NCBI RefSeq assembly: GCF_001507545.1
Contig: NZ_LQBP01000002.1
Coordinates: 310,001 to 374,000 of the forward strand
DNA from: Ruegeria profundi
Lineage (GTDB): Bacteria > Pseudomonadota > Alphaproteobacteria > Rhodobacterales > Rhodobacteraceae
Length of the DNA: 64,000 bases
Direction: 5' to 3'
Under the pieces are notes generated by a model. It saw nothing but the letters and a program-made list of their open reading frames with translations, was not told where the DNA came from and made no database searches. The position numbers and the translations under genes are program-made. Shown piece by piece: positions 26,593-34,982 of the stretch (positions are counted from its first letter, which is position 1; every line of letters starts with the position of its first letter).

Positions 26593-27303
26593 TTACGTTG
26601 AATAGTCGTCGATGAGAGGACTGGGTTTTGCGAACTTCTCCAAATCCTTTTGGTCTGAGATCTTCACATGATTGCCGTTCACACTCACACCGTAGGATTG
26701 CAGGCTCTTGATGGACCGGCTCAGGTTTTCCGGTGTCATACCCAGCAGAGAGGCGAGCCGGCGCTTTTCGATCGGCAGCTGGAATTCAGCGTTGCCGTTT
26801 TCGCGCTTTTGCTGGCGCAGCAGGTAATTTGCCAAACGCTCAAGGGACGTACGCAGCTTCAGATCCTTGGTGTTTTTGACGACAGATCGGTAGCACTGTG
26901 CCAATTCCGTAACGATCGCGCGTGCGAAATGGGCGTCGACATCAAATACGGCCCGCACATCCTGGCTTGGGATCATGGCGATACGGCTTTTCTCGAGCGT
27001 TCGCGCCGACATAAGATAGGGCGCGTCTTTTATTGTTGCCGCTAGTATGAAGGTTGAAACAGGTCGCACGGTCGCCACTGAGGTTTCCCGATTGTTCCAG
27101 CTTGAGTAAAGCTCGACTGAACCAGACAAGACAACGTGCAGAAAATCGCTCGGGTCACCTTCTTCGATGAGGTCGACCTGCGGCGGGAAGTTCTGAACAT
27201 AGGCACCCCTCATGAGCGCCGTGAAGTATTCGCCGCTCATCGCTGCAAACAAATGCAGGCTCCGAATGTCCGGATAGTCTCGCTCGGGCATCCCCAAAAA
27301 CAC
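26593..27303 (-). CDS. Crp/Fnr-family transcriptional regulator
   Basis: 236 aa: an N-terminal cyclic-nucleotide-binding-type beta barrel (LIEEGDPSDFLHVVLSGSVELY near residue 45) and a C-terminal winged helix (LPIEKRRLASLLGMTPENLSRSIKSLQ near 165-190). There are no N-terminal cysteines for an Fe-S cluster, so it is not an oxygen-sensing FNR itself; it resembles DNR/NnrR-type regulators that respond to nitrogen oxides or heme-bound signals. GTG start at 27303 is supported by GAGGAGG 7 nt upstream. An FNR-like site (27340-27353) lies 37 bp before it. Divergent from the nar cluster, which it probably controls. Confidence 0.88.
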   Translation of the reverse strand: MFLGMPERDYPDIRSLHLFAAMSGEYFTALMRGAYVQNFPPQVDLIEEGDPSDFLHVVLSGSVELYSSWNNRETSVATVRPVSTFILAATIKDAPYLMSARTLEKSRIAMIPSQDVRAVFDVDAHFARAIVTELAQCYRSVVKNTKDLKLRTSLERLANYLLRQQKRENGNAEFQLPIEKRRLASLLGMTPENLSRSIKSLQSYGVSVNGNHVKISDQKDLEKFAKPSPLIDDYST

Positions 27304-27339
27304 CTAGCTGCCTCCTCATAATATTTCTCGCATTGTGAC

Positions 27340-27353
27340 TTGATAAATGTCAA
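27340..27353. promoter_or_regulatory. FNR/DNR-like box in front of the Crp/Fnr gene
   Basis: TTGAT-AAAT-GTCAA matches the FNR consensus TTGAT-N4-ATCAA at nine of ten positions. It sits 37 bp from the GTG of the regulator gene, suggesting autoregulation or control by an FnrL elsewhere. Confidence 0.55.
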
Positions 27354-27403
27354 ATAACAAGCTGGAAATCTTTGTCTATTAAATTGATGCTGCACTGCAG
27401 TCG

Positions 27404-27429
27404 AAATGACAAATTTAGTTTCGTCATTT
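27404..27429. promoter_or_regulatory. Inverted repeat in the divergent nar promoter region
   Basis: AAATGAC (27404-27410) and GTCATTT (27423-27429) form a perfect 7-bp inverted repeat with a 12-bp spacer, 26 bp upstream of the perfect FNR box. It could bind another regulator of the nar cluster; identity unknown. Confidence 0.35.
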
Positions 27430-27454
27430 ATTTCAATCTGTTACCCAATCCATC

Positions 27455-27468
27455 TTGATACAGATCAA
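27455..27468. promoter_or_regulatory. Perfect FNR box before the nar cluster
   Basis: TTGAT-ACAG-ATCAA matches the FNR/FnrL consensus exactly. It lies about 80 bp upstream of the ATG of the stress-protein gene that heads the narK-narGHJI run, giving room for a -10 element and leader, so it probably acts as activator site under low oxygen. Confidence 0.75.
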
Positions 27469-27547
27469 GAAAGTTCCGTTTCAACGCGTTCAATCAGGTC
27501 CCGACACGCAAGCGCCCATTTCCGGGCGTGCGAGAACGGAGGGACCT

Positions 27548-28045
27548 ATGGAAATCATGCTTGCGTATGACCATTCGCGCAACGCGCGGATTGCGCTCGA
27601 CGCAATTCAGCAGATGTTCGGGCCGTTGAAACCCAGCGTTACGCTGGTCTCGGTTGTGGAAGATATCGGTAGCGCAACTTCAGGCGCGGACGAGCTATTC
27701 ACAGAACAGTATCAGGAACAAAAAGCCGGCGCCGAGGCTGCGGCCGCCGAATTGATGGCTGCAGGCTATGAAGCAAAAGTCATGCTCGCCGAAGGCGATG
27801 CACGCAAGATGATCCTGCGCGCGACAGAAGAACGTCAGCCAGACCTATTGGTCATGGCGCGTCATTCGCATCAGGCCGATGGAGGCGCATTGGGTTTCAT
27901 CACGCGCAAGCTTGATGCCATCGCCGAGGAATTCGACCACATGACGTTCGGGTCAGTGTCGGCCTTCCTCGCCCGCCGCGCAAAATGCCCAATCCTCATT
28001 ATTCCAACTCACGTCCCCGCATCTTCGATGCAGGCGGCCGAATAG
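27548..28045 (+). CDS. Universal stress protein (UspA family)
   Basis: 165 aa. Typical Usp fold: N-terminal MEIMLAYDHS strand, PDLLVMARHS near residue 98 and the C-terminal GSVSAFLARRAKCPILII phosphate-binding region near 138. The ATG at 27548 is chosen because GGAGGGACCT is immediately upstream; a longer frame from a TTG inside the FNR box is rejected. First gene after the FNR box and 18 bp before narK1; Usp genes often accompany anaerobic respiratory genes in this group. Role probably survival under oxygen limitation. Confidence 0.85.
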   Translation: MEIMLAYDHSRNARIALDAIQQMFGPLKPSVTLVSVVEDIGSATSGADELFTEQYQEQKAGAEAAAAELMAAGYEAKVMLAEGDARKMILRATEERQPDLLVMARHSHQADGGALGFITRKLDAIAEEFDHMTFGSVSAFLARRAKCPILIIPTHVPASSMQAAE

Positions 28046-28063
28046 AGCCCGGGGAAAACAACG

Positions 28064-29710
28064 ATGAAAATCTCAACACTCTTTAACGTCCAGGACCGCT
28101 CGATTCGGGCGCTACACCTGACCTGGATCGCGTTCTTCATTACCTTCTATGTCTGGTTCAACATGGCACCGCTGGCATCCTCGATGCTGGCCGCTAATGA
28201 TTGGTTGACCAGAGATGACATCAAGCTTTTCGCCATTGCCAACGTGGCGTTAACGATCCCGGCCCGCATCCTTGTCGGCCTCGCGCTCGATAAATACGGA
28301 CCGCGCCGGGTGTTCTCGATCCTGATGGTGGTTATGGCCGCGCCAACGCTTTTCTTTGCGTTCGGCGACACAAAAATGCAGCTGTTTATCTCGCGTCTGA
28401 TCATGTCCTCGGTTGGAGCAGGGTTCGTCGTTGGTATTCACATGACTGCGCTGTGGTTCAAACCCCGCGACATCGGTTTTGCCGAAGGGTTCTACGCCGG
28501 TTGGGGTAACTTTGGTTCAGCCGCCGCGGCGCTGACCATTCCGACCATTGCACTGAATATATTCGGTGGCGATGACGGCTGGCGCTATGCCATTGCCATG
28601 TCGGGCGTCATCATGGCCGCTTATGGTGTGTTTTACTGGTTCGCCATCACCGATGGCCCCAATCCGGACACCCATAAAAAAGCCAAAGGCTCGGCTCTTG
28701 AGGTTTCGACCTACAAAGACCTCGTGATGCTGGTCGTCTTTACCGTGCCGTTGATAGGTATCCTGTCGATCCTCATCTACCGTGTGCAGATGATGGGGTA
28801 TATCGACGGCTTTGTTGCAGCGATCTGCTATGCCGCTGTCGTAACCCTGGTGGTCTACCAGGTATGGCAAGTTCTGCGCACCAACCTGCCGATCCTGCGC
28901 CGGGGCGTACCTGAGGATGACCGCTACCCGTTCAGCTCGGTGGCTGCGCTCAACACCACATACTTCGCCAACTTCGGTGCAGAACTTGCTGTCGTCTCGA
29001 TGCTGCCGATGTTCTTTCAGGAGACCTGGGGGCTGACACCTGTGGTTGCGGGTCTGATTGCGGCATCCTTCGCGTTCATCAACCTCGTGGCCCGTCCTAT
29101 GGGTGGCCTGGTGTCGGACCGCATGGGCAACCGCCGTTTCGTGATGCTGGCCTATATGCTGGGTATCGCCATCGGCTTTGCGCTGATGGGGCTGCTGAAC
29201 AGCTCGTGGCCGCTGATCATCGCGATCGTAATCACCATTGCATGCTCGTTCTTCGTGCAAGGTGCCGAAGGCGCAACCTTTGGGATCATCCCTTCGATCA
29301 AACGCCGGGTGACTGGCCAGATCGCAGGCATGGCTGGTGCATACGGCAACGTCGGGGCGGTTTTCTACCTCTTTATCTTCACCTTCGTCGATACGCAGAC
29401 GTTCTTCTTCATCATCGCAACTGGCGCGCTGATCTCGTGGGTTGTCTGCTGGGTCTGGCTCAAGGAACCGGAAGGTGGCTTCGATGAAGAGTATGTCCTC
29501 AGCTCCGTAGACCAGGCCATCGCGTCCGAGGCCAAGCGTAAGCAAGAGGCCGAAGCACAACTCGCGTTGATCTTCGAAGGCTCTCAAAAGGTCGCACTGG
29601 CCGAGAAAGGCAACGGTCTGACGGTCACGGCCCGCTTCAAGGATCTTGACGATCTCAAGACCGCGTTGGCCCGGCTGGGCCCGGACAGTGGCCAACAACC
29701 TGCTGAATGA
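28064..29710 (+). CDS. narK1: Nitrate transporter, NarK1-like (MFS)
   Basis: 548-aa inner-membrane carrier of the nitrate/nitrite porter family, about twelve membrane segments, with the conserved GWGNFGSAAAALTIP nitrate-signature region near 145 and a second one, GMAGAYGNVGAVFY, near 420. Arg residues of the substrate site are present in RLIMSSVGAGFVVG and SIKRRVTGQIAG regions. A C-terminal cytoplasmic extension of about 60 residues is unusual. NarK1 proteins are thought to act as nitrate/proton symporters. It forms a tandem with NarK2; the two are fused into one protein in Paracoccus. Confidence 0.88.
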   Translation: MKISTLFNVQDRSIRALHLTWIAFFITFYVWFNMAPLASSMLAANDWLTRDDIKLFAIANVALTIPARILVGLALDKYGPRRVFSILMVVMAAPTLFFAFGDTKMQLFISRLIMSSVGAGFVVGIHMTALWFKPRDIGFAEGFYAGWGNFGSAAAALTIPTIALNIFGGDDGWRYAIAMSGVIMAAYGVFYWFAITDGPNPDTHKKAKGSALEVSTYKDLVMLVVFTVPLIGILSILIYRVQMMGYIDGFVAAICYAAVVTLVVYQVWQVLRTNLPILRRGVPEDDRYPFSSVAALNTTYFANFGAELAVVSMLPMFFQETWGLTPVVAGLIAASFAFINLVARPMGGLVSDRMGNRRFVMLAYMLGIAIGFALMGLLNSSWPLIIAIVITIACSFFVQGAEGATFGIIPSIKRRVTGQIAGMAGAYGNVGAVFYLFIFTFVDTQTFFFIIATGALISWVVCWVWLKEPEGGFDEEYVLSSVDQAIASEAKRKQEAEAQLALIFEGSQKVALAEKGNGLTVTARFKDLDDLKTALARLGPDSGQQPAE

Positions 29711-29776
29711 ATGTATGGCCGGCTGAGCGACACGCTTGGCCGGCCCCCCGAAACGCCAATACGGGAGGTTTTACCC

Positions 29777-31177
29777 ATGGCGATCTCTGACACCTCAAAT
29801 GGCAACAGCCGTCACGTCCTGACGGACTGGCGCCCCGAAGACCCCCAGTTCTGGGCGGAAAAGGGCAAGGCCATCGCAACCCGTAACCTTTGGATCTCGA
29901 TCCCGAACCTGCTGATGGCCTTTTCGGTCTGGATGGTGTGGTCGGTCGTCGTGGCCAAGATGCCAGCCATCGGCTTTGACTTCACGGTTTCACAACGGTT
30001 CTGGCTGGCCGCGCTTCCGGGCCTGTCCGGCGCTACGCTGCGCATCTTCTACAGCTTCATGATCCCGATTTTTGGTGGACGGAAGTGGACCGCGATTTCA
30101 ACCGCATCGCTGCTGCTGCCGGCACTGGGCATCGGCTTTGCTGTCCAGAACCCCGAAACATCTTATGCCACATTCCTGATCCTGGCGCTGCTCTGCGGCT
30201 TTGGGGGTGGTAACTTTGCCTCCTCGATGGCGAACATCGCCTACTTCTACCCGAAAAAGGTAAAAGGACAGGCGTTGGCGATGAACGCGGGCCTGGGCAA
30301 CCTCGGCGTGTCGGTGATGCAGTTCGTCGTCCCTGTCGTGATCACCGTGGGCGTCTTCGGCGCGATCGGTGGTGAGCCACAGCAACTGTCTGATGGTGGC
30401 CAGCTCTTTATCCAAAACGCGGGCTTCATCTGGGTGCCGTTCCTGCTTGTAGGTGCAATCGCCGCATGGTTCGGCATGAATGATATCGCTGATGCGAAGG
30501 CGTCGCTCAGTGATCAGCTGTCGATCCTGAAACGCCGCCAGAACTGGATTATGTGTATACTCTACACCGGGACATTCGGTTCGTTCATCGGTTATGCTGC
30601 GGGCTTCCCCCTGCTGATGAAAACTCAGTTCCCGGATGTTGACGTGCTGTCCTATGCCTTTCTTGGCCCGCTTGTCGGCGCGCTGAGCCGCGCGGCAACC
30701 GGCTGGATTTCCGACAAGTTCGGCGGTGGGCGCGTGACCTTCTGGGTGTTCCTGGGAATGATCGTCGCCGTATTTGGTGTACTGCAGTTCCTGCCATCCA
30801 CACCCGAAGCGGCAGATGGCAACTTCTGGGGCTTCTTTGCCTGCTTCATGGCGCTGTTCTTCCTGACCGGTGTTGGCAATGCCTCGACCTTCCAGATGAT
30901 CCCATCGATCATGAAACAGGAAATCCCACGCCTGTTGCCCGAGCTAGAAACAACCAACATGCAGCGGGCGATCGAGCGTGAGAGCGCAGCAATCATCGCC
31001 TTCACTTCGGCCATCGCGGCCTACGGAGCTTTCTTCATCCCAAAAAGCTACGGCACCTCGATCGCGCTTACGGGTGCACCGCACGGCGCCTTGTGGGCCT
31101 TCCTCGGGTTCTACGCGCTCTGTGCCGTGATCACCTGGGCCGTCTACAGCCGCAAGAACGCGCCTGTTCCCTGCTGA
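29777..31177 (+). CDS. narK2: Nitrate/nitrite antiporter, NarK2-like (MFS)
   Basis: 466 aa from the ATG at 29777, which has GGGAGG 8 nt upstream; a longer frame from 29711 lacks a ribosome site. Conserved segments are RIFYSFMIPIFGGRKW near 80, FGGGNFASSMANIAYFYPK near 155 and GLGNLGVSVMQF near 185, with a matching GVGNASTFQMIP region in the second half. Exchanges cytoplasmic nitrite for external nitrate, feeding the NarG active site. Ends 64 bp before narG, with a hairpin in between. Confidence 0.9.
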   Translation: MAISDTSNGNSRHVLTDWRPEDPQFWAEKGKAIATRNLWISIPNLLMAFSVWMVWSVVVAKMPAIGFDFTVSQRFWLAALPGLSGATLRIFYSFMIPIFGGRKWTAISTASLLLPALGIGFAVQNPETSYATFLILALLCGFGGGNFASSMANIAYFYPKKVKGQALAMNAGLGNLGVSVMQFVVPVVITVGVFGAIGGEPQQLSDGGQLFIQNAGFIWVPFLLVGAIAAWFGMNDIADAKASLSDQLSILKRRQNWIMCILYTGTFGSFIGYAAGFPLLMKTQFPDVDVLSYAFLGPLVGALSRAATGWISDKFGGGRVTFWVFLGMIVAVFGVLQFLPSTPEAADGNFWGFFACFMALFFLTGVGNASTFQMIPSIMKQEIPRLLPELETTNMQRAIERESAAIIAFTSAIAAYGAFFIPKSYGTSIALTGAPHGALWAFLGFYALCAVITWAVYSRKNAPVPC

Positions 31178-31190
31178 TCCAACGACCAAG

Positions 31191-31219
31191 CCCTTGCGCC
31201 GGATTTGCCCGCGCAAGGG
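31191..31219 (+). repeat. Intercistronic hairpin between narK2 and narG
   Basis: CCCTTGCGC pairs with GCGCAAGGG (9 bp, 11-nt loop). There is no T-run, and the narG ribosome site GGAG follows 11 bp later, so this looks like an mRNA processing or stability stem separating transporter from enzyme messages, or a weak attenuator, not a full terminator. Confidence 0.55.
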
Positions 31220-31241
31220 GTAGCCACTAGGAGACAAATCC

Positions 31242-34200
31242 ATGAGCCACCTGCTCGACAGATTGAACTTTCTTCAGTCCAACAAACTGGAAGAGTTCGC
31301 CAACGGCCACGGTCAGGTCACGAACGAAGACCGCGGCTGGGAAGATACATACAGAAACCGCTGGCGCCACGATAAGGTCGTCCGTTCGACCCACGGGGTA
31401 AACTGCACCGGATCGTGCAGCTGGAAGATCTACGTCAAATCCGGGATCGTAACCTGGGAGACGCAGCAAACCGACTACCCGCGCACACGGCCCGACCTGC
31501 CGAACCACGAACCGCGCGGCTGTGCACGCGGCGCGTCGTACAGCTGGTATCTGTATTCTGCGAACCGGGTGAAAAACCCGCTCATCCGCGGGCGGCTCAT
31601 GAAAGTCTGGCGCGAGATGCGCAAGACCAAAACACCAATCGAAGCCTGGACCGCGATCCAGAATGACCCGATCCTGCGCAGCAGCTATACCTCCAAGCGT
31701 GGCTCTGGCGGCTTTGTCCGCGCCACCTGGGACGAAGCGACCGAGATTGTCGCGGCTGCCAACGCCTACACTGCTAAAACCTATGGCCCCGACCGGATTT
31801 TCGGCTTTTCACCGATCCCAGCCATGTCCATGGTCTCATACGCGGCGGGATCGCGCTATCTGAGCTTGATGGGCGGCGTCTGCATGTCCTTCTACGACTG
31901 GTACTGCGACCTGCCGCCAGCCTCGCCGATGACATGGGGCGAGCAGACAGACGTTCCGGAAAGCGCGGATTGGTACAACTCCAGCTACCTGCTGCTCTGG
32001 GGCTCCAACGTACCTCAGACCCGGACACCGGATGCCCACTTCTATACCGAGGTGCGGTACAAGGGCACCAAGTCGGCGGTGATCTGCCCCGACTATTCGG
32101 AAGCGTCCAAATTCGCCGATGTCTGGCTGAACGTGAAACAGGGTACGGACGCGGCGCTGGCAATGGCATTCGGCCACGTCATCCTGCGCGAGTTCCACAT
32201 CGACCGCCAGGCCGAGTATTTTGAGGAATACTGCCGCAAGTATTCCGACATGCCCATGCTGGTTCGTCTGGACGAAAAAGACGGCAATCTTGTTCCCGGC
32301 CGCTTCCTGCGGGCCGATGACCTTGATGGCAAACTGGGCGAAGAGAATAACCCAGAATGGAAAACCGTCGCCATTGATGAACAAAGCGGCACGCTGGTGT
32401 CACCCAACGGGGCCATCGGGTATCGCTGGGGTGAGAAGGGTGAGTGGAACCTTGAAGAGAAGGCTGCCGGAAAGGATGCCACGCTTCAAATGTCGCTCAT
32501 TCTTGATGATGATCATGACGACATTCGCGGCGTGGACTTCCCCTATTTTGGCGGCGCTGCCACCGAGGCCTTTACCACCGGAGACCAACGCCCGGACGTT
32601 TTAACCAAGAACGTCCCGGTCAAGCGTGTTCAAACAGCCGATGGCGAGGTTCTGGTCGCCACGGTCTTTGATCTGTTCTGCGCGAACTACGGCGTGGATC
32701 GCGGGTTTGGCGGTGAGTGGGTGGCGACCTCTTATGATGAAGATGTCCCCGGCACGCCGAAATGGGCTGAAAAGATCACCGGCGTACCTGCTGACAAGAT
32801 CATTCATGTTGCACGCGAGTTTGCCGACACTGCCGAAAAGACGCAGGGCAAGGCTATGGTCATCATCGGCGCGGCCATGAACCACTGGTACCACATGGAC
32901 ATGAACTATCGCGGCGTCATCAACATGCTGGTGATGTGTGGGTGTGTCGGTCAGTCTGGCGGTGGCTGGGCGCACTATGTCGGGCAGGAAAAGCTGCGCC
33001 CGCAAACCGGTTGGCAGCCGCTGGCCTTTGCGCTCGACTGGGGCCGCCCGCCGCGGCACATGAACGCGACATCGGCCTGGTATGCACATACCGATCAGTG
33101 GCGGTATGAGACGCTTGAGGCGAAAGAGATCCTGTCACCAACCGCACCGGAAGGCGACTGGGACATCAGCATGATCGACTACAACATCCGCGCAGAACGT
33201 ATGGGCTGGCTACCATCGGCGCCGCAGCTCAAGACCAATCCGCTGGACGTGGCAAAGCAGGCAAAAGACGCGGGAATGGAAATTCCGGCCTACGTTGCCC
33301 AGCAGCTCAAGTCCGGTGAGTTGGAAATGTCCTGCGAAGACCCGGACGATCCGGCAAACTGGCCGCGCAACCTGTTCGTGTGGCGTTCGAACCTGCTGGG
33401 TTCCTCCGGCAAGGGCCACGAATACTTCCTCAAACACCTGCTCGGCACAGAGCACGGCGTCCTGGGCAAGGACCTGGGCGAAGAAGGTCGCGCCCTGCCG
33501 AAAGAGGCCAAGTGGCATGAAAAAGGCCCGGAAGGAAAACTGGATCTGCTGGTCACGATCGACTTCCGCATGTCCACCACCGCGGTTTATGCCGACATCG
33601 TTCTGCCAACTGCCAGTTGGTACGAGAAAGACGACCTGAACACGTCGGACATGCACCCGTTCATCCACCCGCTGCAGGCCGCAGTGGATCCGGCATACGA
33701 ATCCAAATCGGACTTCGAAATCTTCAAGGCCATCGCCAAGAAGGTGCAGGAAGTGGCGCCGGAAATCCTTGGCAAGGAAACCGATATCGTCGCCCTGCCT
33801 CTGCTGCACGACATGCCGACAGAGCTGGCGCAGGATCAGGTTCGCGATTGGAAAAAGGGCGAATGCGATCTTATCCCAGGCAAAACGGCACCTGCCTATG
33901 TAGCGGTCGAGCGTGACTATACCGCGATCTACGACCGCTTTACCGCAGTTGGCCCGTTGATGGATAAACTGGGCAATGGTGGCAAGGGTATCACTTGGAA
34001 CACCCAGGAAGAGATCGACAATCTTGCCGATCTGAACGGTGTGAAACAGGACGGGGCGGCGAAAGGACGGCCCAAGATCGAAACTGCGATTGACGCCTGC
34101 GAAGTGATCCTGATGCTGGCCCCCGAGACCAATGGCAACGTTGCCGTGAAGGCTTGGGAAGCACTGGGTGAAAACACAGGGCGCGAACACGCGCATCTGG

Positions 34201-34982
34201 CCGAGGGCGAACACCACCAGAAGATTCGCTTCCACGACATTGCGGCGCAGCCCCGCAAGATCATCTCGTCGCCCACATGGTCGGGCATCGAAAGTGAGAA
34301 GGTCAGCTACAACGCGGGTTACACCAACGTGCACGAGTTGATCCCCTGGCGAACCCTGACGGGGCGACAGCAGCTTTATCAGGATCACCTGTGGATGCGC
34401 GCATTCGGTGAAGGTTTTGTGTCTTACCGTCCGCCGGTTGACCTCAAGACCATCACCGAAGAGGTCAATCACGACGCCCGCGACGGAAGCCCGCACGTTG
34501 TGTTGAACTTCATCACACCCCACCAGAAATGGGGCATCCACTCGACCTATTCCGACAATCTGTTGATGCTGACCCTCAACCGTGGTGGTCCGGTGATCTG
34601 GATATCAGAGAATGACGCCGCAAAGGCGGGTATCGCCGATAACGACTGGGTAGAGCTGTACAACGTGAACGGTGCGCTGACAGCCCGGGCCGTTGTGTCA
34701 CAGCGGATCAAGGACGGCACTACGTTCATGTATCACGCACAGGAAAAGATCGTGAACACGCCCGGCTCGGAGAAAACCGGTAAGCGCGGGGGCATCCACA
34801 ACTCTGTGACCCGCGCGGTTCTGAAACCCACCCACATGATCGGCGGCTACGCCCAGCAGTCTTATGGCTTCAACTACTACGGAACCGTGGGCTGCAACCG
34901 GGATGAATTCGTCGTCGTGCGAAAAATGAAAAAGGTCGACTGGCTCGACCAAGAAGCGACCCAGAAGGAGGCAGCAGAATGA
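31242..34982 (+). CDS. narG: Membrane-bound nitrate reductase alpha subunit
   Basis: 1246-aa molybdenum bis-MGD catalytic subunit that reduces nitrate to nitrite on the cytoplasmic face. The FS0 cluster ligands are seen: H51, C55, C59 (HGVNCTGSC) and C94 (EPRGCARG). The Mo-ligating Asp is in FYDWYCDLPP near 220. The C-terminal molybdopterin-binding part includes the KWGIHSTYSDN region. GGAG precedes the ATG by 8 nt; the stop overlaps the narH ATG. Long open frames on the opposite strand are artefacts of GC-rich codon use. Confidence 0.97.
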   Translation: MSHLLDRLNFLQSNKLEEFANGHGQVTNEDRGWEDTYRNRWRHDKVVRSTHGVNCTGSCSWKIYVKSGIVTWETQQTDYPRTRPDLPNHEPRGCARGASYSWYLYSANRVKNPLIRGRLMKVWREMRKTKTPIEAWTAIQNDPILRSSYTSKRGSGGFVRATWDEATEIVAAANAYTAKTYGPDRIFGFSPIPAMSMVSYAAGSRYLSLMGGVCMSFYDWYCDLPPASPMTWGEQTDVPESADWYNSSYLLLWGSNVPQTRTPDAHFYTEVRYKGTKSAVICPDYSEASKFADVWLNVKQGTDAALAMAFGHVILREFHIDRQAEYFEEYCRKYSDMPMLVRLDEKDGNLVPGRFLRADDLDGKLGEENNPEWKTVAIDEQSGTLVSPNGAIGYRWGEKGEWNLEEKAAGKDATLQMSLILDDDHDDIRGVDFPYFGGAATEAFTTGDQRPDVLTKNVPVKRVQTADGEVLVATVFDLFCANYGVDRGFGGEWVATSYDEDVPGTPKWAEKITGVPADKIIHVAREFADTAEKTQGKAMVIIGAAMNHWYHMDMNYRGVINMLVMCGCVGQSGGGWAHYVGQEKLRPQTGWQPLAFALDWGRPPRHMNATSAWYAHTDQWRYETLEAKEILSPTAPEGDWDISMIDYNIRAERMGWLPSAPQLKTNPLDVAKQAKDAGMEIPAYVAQQLKSGELEMSCEDPDDPANWPRNLFVWRSNLLGSSGKGHEYFLKHLLGTEHGVLGKDLGEEGRALPKEAKWHEKGPEGKLDLLVTIDFRMSTTAVYADIVLPTASWYEKDDLNTSDMHPFIHPLQAAVDPAYESKSDFEIFKAIAKKVQEVAPEILGKETDIVALPLLHDMPTELAQDQVRDWKKGECDLIPGKTAPAYVAVERDYTAIYDRFTAVGPLMDKLGNGGKGITWNTQEEIDNLADLNGVKQDGAAKGRPKIETAIDACEVILMLAPETNGNVAVKAWEALGENTGREHAHLAEGEHHQKIRFHDIAAQPRKIISSPTWSGIESEKVSYNAGYTNVHELIPWRTLTGRQQLYQDHLWMRAFGEGFVSYRPPVDLKTITEEVNHDARDGSPHVVLNFITPHQKWGIHSTYSDNLLMLTLNRGGPVIWISENDAAKAGIADNDWVELYNVNGALTARAVVSQRIKDGTTFMYHAQEKIVNTPGSEKTGKRGGIHNSVTRAVLKPTHMIGGYAQQSYGFNYYGTVGCNRDEFVVVRKMKKVDWLDQEATQKEAAE

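Noticed and set aside
33210-34541. 443-codon frame opposite narG
   Set aside because: Shadow frame; no recognisable domain and no ribosome site.
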